NCBI GenBank assembly: GCA_032209605.1
Contig: JASFXZ010000012.1
Coordinates: 2,666,001 to 2,730,000 of the forward strand
DNA from: Mactromeris polynyma
Lineage: Eukaryota; Mollusca; Bivalvia; Venerida; Mactridae
Direction of reading: 5' to 3'
DNA: 64,000 bases
Below are positions 42,055 through 53,312 of the stretch, piece by piece. Position numbers and translations under genes: made by a program. A model generated the notes under the pieces. The model ran no database searches. It worked only from the letters and a program-made list of their open reading frames with translations, and was not told the DNA's origin. The first letter of the stretch is position 1. Every line of letters begins with the position of its first letter.

Positions 42055-42075
42055 TGTGACCATGTTTTGGTCACA
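42055..42075. repeat. Perfect hairpin at the end of the 20-bp array
   Basis: TGTGACCA, five bases, then TGGTCACA form an 8-bp stem. The left arm is the TGTGACCA core of the tandem unit and the right arm is its inverted copy. The array thus ends in one unit in opposite orientation. Confidence 0.8.
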
Positions 42076-42610
42076 TTTCTCTGAGCAATATAAAAAGGTC
42101 GATGTTGCGACCCATTTGATCACATTACTTCATGGCTACAGAATAATTTATTACAGTTTGATGTAAGCATCTGAAGTTATTAATTGTTTTGTTATCCAAA
42201 TAAAGTGTACCATGTTAATGTTTAGAGATTGTTTGTAGTAAATTCGTCAGTGGTATAAGAACTCTCATTGAGTAAGCAGGACCTGTAGAAATTGCTCTTA
42301 AGCCACTTATTCATATGATATTAAGGTATCAACTGTGTAATTTTTAAGAATAATATTGTGAAAGGTAAACTGAGTAAATTAAATCGTCACTGATTGTCAT
42401 CTGAATGTGCAGATTGTATACATTATACTATAGATAGAAAGAACTAGATATAAAAACAAACACACTAATACTGGAACCTGTAATAAACTGGATAAGCTTT
42501 ATACAAGGGTTGTGATATTTTAGCCATTTATTTTGAGCCAAAATACCTAGTAATCAATAGTGGACACCAAGATTCAAACACATATATAAGCACAATAAGA
42601 AAAACCGCAA
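42076..42610. other. AT-rich spacer; nothing recognised
   Basis: Short spacer between two arrays with no supportable feature. Confidence 0.5.
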
Positions 42611-43425
42611 ACACTGGCACCTTCACCCCGGAGAAATAACAATTGTAGGGATGTATATCTCAAAAACAGCATACACTGGCACCTTCAACCCGGAGACATA
42701 ACAATATGTAGGGATTTATATCTCAAAAACAGCATACACTGGCACCTTCACCCCGGAGACATAACAATATGTAGGGATTTATATCTCAAAGACAGTATAC
42801 ACTGGCACCTTCACCCGGAGACATAACAATATGTAGGGATTTATATCTCAAAGACAGTATACACTGGCACCTTCACCCCGGAGACATAACAATATGTAGG
42901 GATTTATATCTCAAAGACAGTATACACTGGCACCTTCAACCCGGAGACATAACAATATGTAGGGATTTATATCTCAAAGACAGTATACACTGGCACCTTC
43001 ACCCCGGAGACATAACAATATGTAGGGATTTATATCTCAAAGACAGTATACACTGGCACCTTCACCCCGGAGACATAACAATATGTAGGGATTTATATCT
43101 CAAAGACAGTACACACTGGCACCTTCACCCTAGAGACATAACAATATGTAGGGATTTATATCTCAAAGACAGCATACACTGGCACCTTCACCCCGGAGAC
43201 ATAACAATATGTAGGGATTTATATCTCAAAAACAGCATACACTGGCACCTTCACCCCGGAGACATAACAATATGTAGGGATTTATATCTCAAAAACAGCA
43301 TACACTGGCACCTTCACCCCGGAGACATAACAATATGTAGGGATTTATATCTCAAAAACAGCATACACTGGCACCTTCACCCCGGAGACATAACAATATG
43401 TAGGGATTTGTACCTCAAAAAATAT
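42611..43425. repeat. 63-bp minisatellite, 13 copies
   Basis: The unit starts ACACTGGCACCTTCACCCCG, continues GAGACATAACAATATGTAGG and ends in a GATTTATATCTCAAAAACAG-type tail. Copies recur every 63 bp (the first spacing is 62). Flanking units use AAAAACAGCAT and central units use AAAGACAGTAT. Confidence 0.95.
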
Positions 43426-43589
43426 CAAGGGAAGCAATTAAAAGCGTTGTAAACCATGCATACGATCTATGCATTTACGCATAGACTAAACCCAAACGAT
43501 GAGTTGAAGTTATATCGTCTGCTTTTTGAAGAGCGCATCTATTGTTGATTGATATCCAATTACAAGTTTTGATACGATACTGAAGTCTC

Positions 43590-43682
43590 GATATCTCATT
43601 GGCTTACTTGCAACATGAACGATATCTCCTTGGCTTACTTGCAACATGAACGATATCTCATTGGCTTACTTGCAACATGAAC
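43590..43682. repeat. 31-bp tandem triplication
   Basis: GATATCTCATTGGCTTACTT followed by GCAACATGAAC occurs three times in a row (43590, 43621, 43652) with one substitution in the middle copy. Confidence 0.93.
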
Positions 43683-44038
43683 ACTTTATTTGTTTGACAG
43701 TGCTTTTTGACAAATCACTTGTTCCTCGTGAAACGCTTTTTGGATTGTGTATACAACTTCGTAAATTTAACATTGCGTTCTTCTTTCTTTACGTTGTTCG
43801 TATTCATAGAAACATGTTAATCAGACGATAGGATGTCAGATTCCCGACAATGTAACAGATAGCTCATACAATACTTATAAGAACCGCGAATAGACTGCGA
43901 AAATTGGCAGTGAATTATATGATTCGCTACAGAACATTTCTTATCATATTCATTATCCTGATATCTATGGTTTTTAGAGCTGTTGTGAGTACCAACAAAT
44001 AAACACATTTAAAAATAATGTATATCTTTTTATATTAA

Positions 44039-46795
44039 ACACGTCATATTTTAAAAAGGGACTTCGTACACTACTCCCAGTTTTACCCCCTGTTTTAAGG
44101 CTTTTTTAATGCGTATAATGCACATTAAAAATGGAAATGAAGACGAAAAAGTACGAATGGTGTACAAACTCTCTTTATTTTCATAATATTTTTAATAAAA
44201 TTACACATAATTTCATTAGCAAACCACGAAAACATGCAATATCTTAGAACGTTCTAAGAGAAATTGACTGAAAAACCTTAGAACGTTCTAAGAGAAAATG
44301 ATCAAAAACCTTAGAACGTTCTAAGAGAATTTGACCAAAAGACATAGAACGAGGTAAGAGAAATTGACTAAAAACATTAGAACGTTCTAAGATAATTTTA
44401 CCAAAAAACATAAAACGAGCTGAGAAAAATGGACTCAAAAACCTTAGAACGTTCTAAGAGAAAATGGCCAAAAACCTTAGAACGTTCTAAGAGAAATTGA
44501 TCAGAAACCTTAGAACGTTCTAAGAGAAAATGACCAAAAACCTTAGAACGTTCTAAGAGAAATTGATCAGAAACCTTAGAACGTTCTAAGAGAATTGACT
44601 CAAAAACCTTAGAACGTTCTAAGAGAAATTGACCAAAAACATAGGACGAGCTGAGAGAAAATGACCAAAAACCTTAGAACGTTCTAAGAGAAATTTATCA
44701 GAAACCTTAGAACGTTCTAAGAGAATTGACTCAAAAACCTTAGAACGTTCTAAGAGAATTTGACCAAAAAACATAGGACGAGCTGAGAGAAATTGACTCA
44801 AAAACCTTAGAACGTTCTAAGAGAATTTGACCAAAAAACATAGGACGAGCTGAGAGAAATTGACTCAAAAACCTTAGAACGTTCTAAGAGAATTTGACCA
44901 AAAAACATAGGACGAACTGAGAGAAATTGACTCAAAAACCTTAGAACGTTCTAAGAGAATTTGACCAAAAAACATAGAACTAGGTGAGAAAAATTGACTC
45001 AAAAACCTTAGAACGTTCTAAGAGAATTTGACCAAAAAACATAGAACTATCTAAGAGAAATTCACTCAAAAACCTTAGAACGTTCTAAGAGAGTTTGACC
45101 AAAAACCTTAGAACGTTCTAAGAGAAATTTACCAAAATAGCATACAACTATCTAAGAGAAATTGACTCAAAAAAACATAGGACGAGCTGAGAAAATTTGA
45201 CTCAAAAACCTTAGAACGTTCTAAGAGAATTTGACCAAAAACCTTAGAACGTTCTAAGAGAATTTGAAAAAAATAACATATAACTATCTAAGAGAAATTG
45301 ACTCAAAAACCTTAGAACGTTCTAAGAGAATTTGACAAAAATAACATAGAACTATCTAAGAGAAATTAACTCAAAAACCTTAGAACGTTCTAAGAGAATT
45401 TGACAAAAATAACATAAACTATCCAAGAGAAATTGACTCAAAAACCTTAGAACGTTCTAAGAGAATTTGACAAAAATAACATAGAACTATCTAAGAGAAA
45501 TTAACTCAAAAACCTTAGAACGTTCTAAGAGAATTTGACAAAAATAACATAAACTATCCAAGAGAAATTGACTCAAAAACCTTAGAACGTTCTAAGAGAA
45601 TTTGACCAAAAAACATAGAACTATCTAAGAGAAATTCACTCAAAAACCTTAGAACGTTCTAAGAGAGTTTGACCAAAAACCTTAGAACGTTCTAAGAGAA
45701 ATTTACCAAAATAGCATACAACTATCTAAGAGAAATTGACTCAAAAAAACATAGGACGAGCTGAGAAAATTTGACTCAAAAACCTTAGAACGTTCTAAGA
45801 GAATTTGACCAAAAACCTTAGAACGTTCTAAGAGAATTTGAAAAAAATAACATATAACTATCTAAGAGAAATTGACTCAAAAACCTTAGAACGTTCTAAG
45901 AGAATTTGACAAAAATAACATAGAACTATCTAAGAGAAATTAACTCAAAAACCTTAGAACGTTCTAAGAGAATTTGACAAAAATAACATAAACTATCCAA
46001 GAGAAATTGACTCAAAAACCTTAGAACGTTCTAAGAGAATTTGACAAAAATAACATAGAACTATCTAAGAGAAATTAACTCAAAAACCTTAGAACGTTCT
46101 AAGAGAATTTGACAAAAATAACATAAACTATCCAAGAGAAATTGACTCAAAAACCTTAGAACGTTCTAAGAGAATTTGACAAAAATAACATACAACTATC
46201 CAAGAGAAATTGACTCAAAAACCTTAGAACGTTCTAAGAGAATTTGACCAAAAAACATAGAACTATCTAAGAGAAATTGACTCAAAAACCTTAGAACGTT
46301 CTAAGAGAGTTTGACAAAAAACCTTAGAACGTTCTAAGAGAATTTGACCAAAACACATAGAACGAGCTGAGAGAAACTGAAAAAAAAATCTTAGAACGTT
46401 CTAAGAGAAAATGACCCAAACACCTTAGAACGTTGTAAGAGAAAATGTGACTAAAAAACCTTAGAACGTTCTAAGAGAAAATGACCCAAACACCTTAGAA
46501 CGTTCTAAGAGAAAATGACAAAAAAACTTAGAACGTTCTAAGAGAAAATGGCTAAAAAGTAAAAACCTTAGAACGTTCTAAGAGAAAATGACACAAACAC
46601 CTTAGAACGTTCTAAGAGAATATGACCCAAACACCTTAGAACGTTCTAAGAGAAAATGACACAAACACCTTAGAACGTTCTAAGAGAAATTGGCTAAAAT
46701 CCTTAGAAGGTTCTAAGAGAAATTGACCCAACAATCTTAAAATGATCTTAGAGAAATTGACCAACATATCTTATAACGTTCTAAGAGAAATTGAC
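44039..46795 (+). repeat. Left arm: unique TIR end plus palindrome-cored array
   Basis: The first ~205 bp are unique TIR sequence. From about 44246 there are roughly 46 copies of the 16-bp perfect palindrome CTTAGAACGTTCTAAG. They are separated by A-rich linkers such as AGAATTTGACCAAAAA and often alternate with a degenerate companion (CATAGGACGAGCTGAGAG or CATAGAACTATCTAAGAG). Part of the array is duplicated at a 574-bp offset (GAGTTTGACC at 45091 and 45665). The last units before 46795 are degenerate. Confidence 0.92.
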
Positions 46796-47239
46796 CCAAA
46801 AAAATGAATACGTTTATGCAGAAGTACGCAAGCAACCACAAGTGTGCTATTATATATCACAATTTCAACAATTGGCATTAAGTTCTCACTAAATGTGCGT
46901 TAATGCATAAAATATTATATAATTTGTTAGCACCCAGTTGTGGCTGACGTGTTTCATCAGAAATGAACATATGTATGTCAAACAGCACTGTAAAGTTCTG
47001 GTATGGTCATCGTAATAAACATACAAAACAGAGACATTAAAACAAATGTCGTCAACCATGTTATTGTTCTAATGATCATTGTTTAACGAGATCATTATAT
47101 TTCCTGAGGTCTGTTTCCGAATCACCTTCTCACTTTCTGCAAGAAAAAAATAAGCATAAATAGAGACAATGAAGTTAAATGTCATTAAAATTTCGGTCAC
47201 TTCAAATGCAAGGGTACGAAAGCCTGGTGGTGACATTTA
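46796..47239. other. Interior of the candidate element next to the left arm; nothing recognised
   Basis: AT-rich unique sequence with no exon or terminal motif that I can support. Confidence 0.5.
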
Positions 47240-47520
47240 GCTTCAATAATTCGTGAATTCAACTTAATGAATTCACGATTTCAACTTCACGATTTCAAAT
47301 TCGTGAATTCGCGAATTTAACTTCTTGAATTCATGATTTCAACTTCACGAATTCAGGATTACAACTTCACGAATTAACAATTTGAACTTCACGACTTGAA
47401 TTTCACGAATTCAAGATTCCAATTTCAAGAATTCATAATTTCAACTCCGCTAATTCACGATTCCATCTTCATGAAGTTGAACTCGTGAATTTCTCGCATT
47501 TGAATTTGACAATTCTTGAA
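47240..47520. repeat. Diverged repeats of the palindromic motif TTCACGAATTCA / TGAATTCGTGAA
   Basis: About fifteen imperfect copies of 10-20-bp units alternate the forms AATTCGTGAATTC, AACTTCACGATTTC and ACTTCACGAATTC. The motif is itself nearly palindromic, so both orientations occur. The segment lies between two similar phrases, GGTGACATTTAGCTTCAA at 47230 and TTCTTGAAGCCGAAATGTCC near 47511. They are inverted relative to each other, which suggests a small fold-back unit. Confidence 0.7.
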
Positions 47521-47790
47521 GCCGAAATGTCCCCACCGCGACGTCGATTGATAATCTAAATAATATCATATCAGACATGAAGACAGCATGCCTACATTGT
47601 TTCCGTTAGTTGTATCTGTATCAGTTCAGCCAAATTCACTAATCTGTAGTTGACCATTTGCTACGCTTGACTTTTGTGAGATTTATATCACAAACAATAT
47701 CATCTTATATTTTTCGGTTACAGCACATTATTTATGCACAGTCACATTACGGTGACATACGTATATTATCATATATGGTATACAAATTAC

Positions 47791-47998
47791 GTAGTGGCCT
47801 CCATAGTCGAGAGGATATGGACGCTAACTTCATGACGCATGCCCCTGGCAGCTGCGGGTTAGAATCCCATCTAGCCATCTAGCAGGGTGACGGAAGGTCG
47901 ATGGTTCTACTCAGGAGTCCACCTGGAGTTTTCATCACCCTGATAACTGGAATAGTTTCTACGTTACCCAGGCTGTGTATTTGACTTATTTATTTAAA
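47791..47998 (+). repeat. tRNA-derived SINE candidate
   Basis: An A box TAGTCGAGAGG (47804-47814) and a B box GGTTAGAATCC (47857-47867; one mismatch to GGTTCGANTCC) are spaced 53 bp apart. That spacing suits a tRNA with a long variable arm (Leu/Ser type). About 120 bp of non-tRNA sequence follows (GGGTGACGGAAGGTCGATGG and onward) and then an AT-rich tail. This tRNA head, body and AT tail is the usual SINE layout. Family not recognised. The open frame covering it is incidental. Confidence 0.65.
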
Positions 47999-48081
47999 CT
48001 AAACAATTTTTATTTTACGAGATTACGTGTAAACAGTACATGTATACCTTAGTTTTCCCAGAGGTCTGTGTGGGGGGCATT

Positions 48082-48273
48082 GTCTTGCGTATGTGGCGTT
48101 CTTGTTGCAAGTTAATTTCTAGTTTATACTATTCTTCTCTTTCTCTTGGTGGAACTTGCATCAATGTTGTTTTCGTCTTCTTGTTTATGACCTGAAATAA
48201 AATAAAATGATCATTCAACATCATCTCGGAAAGAGAGAGTACGTTGCTACAAGGAACGCCACATACATAAGAC
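48082..48273. repeat. Inverted repeat with a dispersed TATGTGGCGTTC core
   Basis: The left arm GTCTTGCGTATGTGGCGTTC (48082 onward) is matched by an inverted right arm (48244-48273) whose complement reads GTCTTATGTATGTGGCGTTC. The spacer is about 130 bp. The same core recurs as three direct copies at 60332-60482, so it belongs to a dispersed repeat. Confidence 0.65.
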
Positions 48274-49529
48274 GTAATTATTTGATTTTCATAGAGTACC
48301 GATTCTTCAAATTAGTAGTATAGTTATTTACTCACAGTCAATTTGTAGATTAATATTAATCGAATCAAATACAACATGTACAACATTACGTCTAGTTAAT
48401 GTGATGTCATCTTGCTAAGTCACAAATGTCTTCTGAACACATATAAATCTGACAAACGCGTGTAAAGTATAATTTGGCAAGAAGTATAGGCAAGTGATAT
48501 ATTTAATAAACGTTCCTTCAATAAGTTGCATTTTAATACACCTGCAATCAAAATTAAAATACATGCAAGATAGTTAAACAATTTGACTGTACTTAAATGC
48601 AAGTTTTGTTGTATATATACAATCAGCTGTAGAAATACACTACACGTTTTGAAAATAAAGATTCACCAGCGTATCTGTATAGTTTATGTATAAGATGTTA
48701 TAATTTCTTGCAACACTGCATTATAGATTAATTATTCAATACAGTGGTGTAATATAACCACTGCATCAATGTGACCTACTACGCCCCTGCTGTGATAATT
48801 ACCCCCACAATTAACAACTATTACGCAAACACTGATACGATAAGATTAATATGTGTAAAAGCATTTATATCGATTACAATTTAATTCGGATTATAGAGAG
48901 CCTGTCATAAATTCAATTATTGTATTGTTGATTTTTGAATCGTATTTAAGATGGAATCAATGCCTTTAACACATGATCATATTGATTGTTATTTTGCCTT
49001 ATGTAGAATAATTAAAAATACAAAAGTTTCTAAATTATCAGGATTTATTGAATTACATTTTTATGCGTGTGGTAATCGGTGACAAATCATTTTAACAGCA
49101 TTGTTTTATGTACACTGAGCCAGATATTTATCAAAGTGACATTTACACTATATATAATATATCGATACTGACCACACTTTTGATATTACATTGTTATAAT
49201 CACGTGTACCTGTAAGGTGACCAAATTTACCTTATAATGTTAAGGTGTAAATACTAGTTATTTACGACATGTTGAAAAACAAAATCTAAAATAAATTCGG
49301 GACCTATAACATTAACGGTCTTGCCAAAATATTCGCAAACATATATCGACAAATTGCATGAATCATTGAGATAAATGAGCTTGAGTGCAAATTTAACAAC
49401 ATGAATCAGGTTATGAAAGCAATAAAAATTGCCTGATTTTTCTTTGTATTTAAACATGTCCAACTTTCTTGCTCGTCGCAAGATACTCCAGATCTGCTCG
49501 ATATTGGCTATCATATATGATATAACGAA
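48274..49529. other. AT-rich interior of the candidate element; nothing recognised
   Basis: No exon, RNA gene or terminal repeat that I can support on either strand. Confidence 0.5.
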
Positions 49530-49679
49530 TTATATATACTTTAACGTCTCCTGATCATTATCGATCGCGACTAAATAAGCTATCCCCGCTGTGTTTAGCA
49601 AGCATGCTGAAATTGCCCCGGGCTGTACTGATTTTATCAGCATGTATTTTACAGTCGTAGTACTTATTGTAACATCTAT
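49530..49679 (-). CDS. Candidate terminal exon of unknown gene
   Basis: On the minus strand a pyrimidine-rich acceptor (CATTTTTTAG) is followed by a segment unusually rich in GC for the region (CAGCCCGGGGCAATTTCAGC). Two frames are open. Entered in phase 0 it reads through AISACLLNTAGIAYLVAID to a stop at 49530. Entered with a two-base split codon it reads through KIHADKISTARGNFSMLAK to a stop at 49558. The phase-0 option would match the candidate first coding exon whose donor lies at 51244. No family is recognised, and neither frame can be preferred without transcripts. Confidence 0.3.
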   Translation of the reverse strand: MDVTISTTTVKYMLIKSVQPGAISACLLNTAGIAYLVAIDNDQETLKYI

Positions 49680-51244
49680 CTAAAAAATGATATCGATTTA
49701 TGTAATTATGCACCATTACATTTGCCTTGTATTTCGTTTCGGCAAGGTAGGTTGTATAATGGTGGCTACATAGCTTTCTAGCAATGCAGACATACATGTG
49801 TCCCTGTTGCTTTTCAATAATGACATTGACCGACAAAAGTACTTATTTTGTCAATACTTTAAAAAACGCGAATTTGAGTTTTTGATGATGAAATGCATTA
49901 TTATTTCACCAAATGTCCATTGATGATTATATCTAATCGATAGTAAATCTATATTTATTTATTTTCGATGTATTATGTACAATGTTACGCCGGGCAAATT
50001 TTCTTACACTTAGGTCTGTAATTTGAATATTTTCTGTACTGTTCTGTTCTATGTAGTTTTGCATTATTTATTTTCGGGTATTAGCATAATATATGCAAAC
50101 CGTGAAACATGTATCAGCCTTCGTCAAAATACAAGATTTGATTTGATTCAATTATAAATAACATCATGTTTATGATGTTATCTGCAAATATTTGTTTGTG
50201 ATTTACAAATGCCTTACACATTCACATAAAAGTGAAATTACATGTACACACATAAGCAGACATATAAGCGTACATTATTATCAATTTAAAACCTAACATA
50301 CATGCACAGAAATGACGTCTTTGAATGATTAAAAAGCAGGTTTTCGCACTAATCATGATAATTCCATGACCAAGGAATACAATCTCGATGCATTCATTTT
50401 CAAATATTATCAGAGTCGTAGATACATGTAAGAAGTTTTATCAATTTTACCAAAAAACAAGCCACGCCATCTTATTTGGAAGATTTATGCATACTAAAAG
50501 TATTGCATGTTATTAGTCGCTGAATGACTTCTCCTGTGCAGAAAAACAATGTAATACTTATTATACTTATAATATGTACTTCGTATATCAACCCTCAAAC
50601 TTTCACAATTATATCATACTAGCACGGACCTATATAGGTCCGTGATACTAGTTGTGTAGGTTATTTGTCCAAAAAATCGTAACATCTGTAATTAATAGCA
50701 TTATCATTTTCAGGTATAAGTATACATTTAAACAAAGTGATTTCATAAATCATGTCTATTGTAAAGAAGTTTTACACCTTTAAGAACTTAAAAGTTATTG
50801 TCACACCAATACAATGTTATAGCAAAGCGTTACGTATACAATATAAGTCTATACGTTGTATTGCCCGTTCATGCAGTCACATAATATCATCAATTACATT
50901 AAGTATTTGATTCACACTTGTTTAAATATGCTAAACTGTTCAGCATATATAAGAATGTACTTATGAAAGATATGACAAGACATATGAGAAAGTATTAGTA
51001 AGATCCATACACCGATCGGGTTAACATTAGATTATTACACAGATAATTAATTATTATTTTAATGGAAACACAGTTTTAAGTATTGCGAAACAGTACACTT
51101 ACGTGCAATGAAGATCTTAGCAAGCCACAGAGATTTCCAACATAATCATGTTAAGGAATCTGGTCGGCAAATAAATCTACTTAGTCATTCGCTAACACAT
51201 CTGCAAACTGAATATTGAACAATGACACTCATTAAGATACTTAC
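49680..51244. other. AT-rich stretch, perhaps intronic; contains a 22-bp palindrome
   Basis: Would be intron if the divergent minus-strand model is right. Apart from the palindrome at 50616-50651 nothing stands out. Confidence 0.4.
50616..50651. repeat. 22-bp perfect palindrome flanked by 7-bp direct repeats
   Basis: The palindrome (50623-50644) has arms CACGGACC and GGTCCGTG around TATATA. It is flanked immediately on both sides by ATACTAG (50616-50622 and 50645-50651). A direct repeat around a perfect inverted repeat looks like a minimal transposon footprint or a very short MITE. It is GC-rich inside AT-rich DNA. Confidence 0.75.
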
Positions 51245-51569
51245 ACTTATGTTTATCATTGAGAATTGTCTGTATCGGCGACCCTTCCTTTGATGTGTTT
51301 GGTCCTTCCGATCCTTATCTCGGTTGATGTCCGCTATCTGTCACAGTCCAGTGGATAGTTGGCGCGAAATATACGCTCGGAGTCCTTCTGTTTTCTTCCT
51401 TACAATTTGGCGCGTGTTTAATTTAATCGAATATTTTGAGGGATTAAGACACTTGGCGAATCATAAATAGACACCACTTAAGGATAGAGACAAAATATTT
51501 GTTCATGCGGAAGGCAAGAAGATAATTGTTAAAAAACGTTCACCATCATCTGCGTTCCATGTATTAGCG
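51245..51569. promoter_or_regulatory. Possible divergent promoter with first exons on both strands
   Basis: A CpG-containing, relatively GC-rich core (about 51,275-51,420) lies between two strong splice donors pointing outward. GTAAGT follows 51569 on the plus strand. On the minus strand GTAAGT starts at 51244, right after a short ATG-initiated frame (MINIS). The surroundings are AT-rich. This fits a bidirectional promoter with short first exons, but no TATA or initiator element is decisive. Confidence 0.35.
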
Positions 51570-51994
51570 GTAAGTACCATAAATGTTTTTTTTGTTTTAC
51601 TTCCGTATAAAACTAACAAGTTGTAGTCGAAATTTCGCACTCTGAGTTATATTACACAGACACGTGTCAACTGTTGTACTAATCTAAGATATTTTGATAT
51701 CGTACTGATGTTTTTGGTTAAAATGATATGTTACATACATATATGCATCATACATTATATATGTAACTGTTGCTAATAACATTTTAAACTATTGTACTTC
51801 TTTGTCACCATTGCTTAATGGGTTGTTGTTAATTAAAACTTTTTTGTGTGTAATTGATTAATATACTTCTAATACAATGTTAATGTAATTATCAAACGGA
51901 TGAATTATATTGTATTTATACGCAATGGCTATTAATACGATAACTTTTGCTTTTCTTGCTGAAAAATTGATTATCACAGACATATAAAGTTTAT

Positions 51995-53206
51995 ATGTCC
52001 ATGTCACCGACACTAATTGTTTTAACATGTGTTGCCATAACCGGAACAGTTTACGGTGTAAGTGCGCATACGTATCTTAAAATGTCACGCTGCTTATCGC
52101 AAATAGACTTCTATATCTGTCACCATTTTTGTTCACAAGTGACGGAATTCGATTCATTTTATATTGTGGAATAAGATGTGAATTTCTTTAATTATGACGA
52201 CAATGATATCATTTAATATATACATTGCAACATAGTTTCCAATCGGAACACCTCGATAACATTTTTTTAAAGAGTTCTATTTGCGAACTTGCGGAAATGT
52301 ACTTTTGAAATAGCTAAGATGATCCGACTGTAGTTTTCTTGCTGACCCGATCCAACGCGTAAAAACGTCTTAAAACAAAACAAAATTATGTATTGCTACA
52401 CAAATCAAAGACAACCATGAAGATAAATACTATTTATTGTATTGTTGTTAAAATGTCAATAATGGTTGATGTATTACATAGATAAAAACCTTATAGGCCC
52501 CTATGTTAATGTAAATATAAATTATTATTCAAATCCACGATGTGGAATAGTAATATATATATATTAAAAAAAGTACCCACAATTATTTGTATTTGCAATT
52601 TTAATTGGACATTGCACGACAAAGTGTGTATAACAAATGCTAAGTGAAACGAATTCGTTGTTTTGTTTCTCTATTTTATTTCCTGAGCAAAAAAATTGCC
52701 TATCACATAGTTCGTTTTCAATAATAGAATAATCTCGTGTTTCATCAACAAAATCGTACTCCATTTGTTTTCTCTTTAAGTACATAAAACATAATGTTTT
52801 AAGCGTTTATTGGATACATAGATCTAAGATAGCCCGTGGCTACATGTTATTGTGTTATACCAGTATCAGTCGGTGATCATCGGAAAATTTACGATCACTT
52901 ACGGAAACTACCGACAGACAAATCGTCTACTGACCAGTAGCCCCATCGATATCGATTTGCATCGGCTGCATTTATCTGATGAGCGACATAGTTGTGTATG
53001 TTTATATTTTCATGTCTCCAGCTTTTCGGGTGCATGCATTGTTTACAGCACTTCCTGTTTGAGGTATATATCTACTTATATTATACTCAATGCCTTAAAA
53101 GTATTATGACAACGAATAAAACATTATTTGCTGCTGATAATCCTCTTGAAATATTTTGTTTTTTTTTAGATTCAAGTTGGTGACGGTGTGGATGCAAAGT
53201 GGTTGA
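51995..53206 (+). CDS. Candidate three-coding-exon gene for a ~99-residue secreted protein
   Basis: Model: a 5' UTR exon ending at 51569, then exon 2 at 51980-52057 after a pyrimidine-rich acceptor (TTTTGCTTTTCTTGCT...CACAG), exon 3 at 52864-53063 and exon 4 from 53170 (TTTTTTTAG acceptor) to TGA at 53206. The ATG at 51995 opens a classical signal peptide with the hydrophobic core TLIVLTCVAITGT and a likely cleavage after VYG. The donor there is GTAAGT in phase 0. Exon 3 is open for 66 codons (YQSVIIGKFTITYGNYRQ at its start, SCVCLYFHVSSFSGACIVYS near its end). The spacing C-x-C...F...C-x2-Y is loosely like PAN/apple modules, which is only a suggestion. Exon 4 adds FKLVTVWMQSG. Introns and boundaries are by eye, so exon 4 or its phase may be wrong. 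AATAAA-like signals lie near 53,448 and 53,491. Confidence 0.45.
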
Positions 53207-53288
53207 TTGGAGGATGCTTATTAGGCAATCGTTAAAAAATTGAAATGAGTATGTATCGTTCATGTTATAATTTCTATAATGTATTATT

Positions 53289-53312
53289 GACGGCGGCCTT
53301 CAGGCCGTCGTC
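53289..53312. repeat. GC-rich hairpin in AT-rich DNA
   Basis: GACGGCGGCC, TTCA, GGCCGTCGTC form a 10-bp stem with one mismatch and a 4-base loop. A TATTTG and T-rich run follows. It looks like a bacterial-type terminator but sits in eukaryotic sequence about 80 bp after the candidate gene's stop codon. Role unknown. Confidence 0.7.

Noticed and set aside
44246..46795. CRISPR-like palindromic repeats with ~17-bp spacers
   Set aside because: The linkers are themselves repeated A-rich sequences rather than unique spacers, and the array is mirrored at 55485-57273.
47658..47882. 74-codon open frame on the plus strand
   Set aside because: It overlaps the tRNA-derived SINE head, where A and B boxes explain the sequence better.
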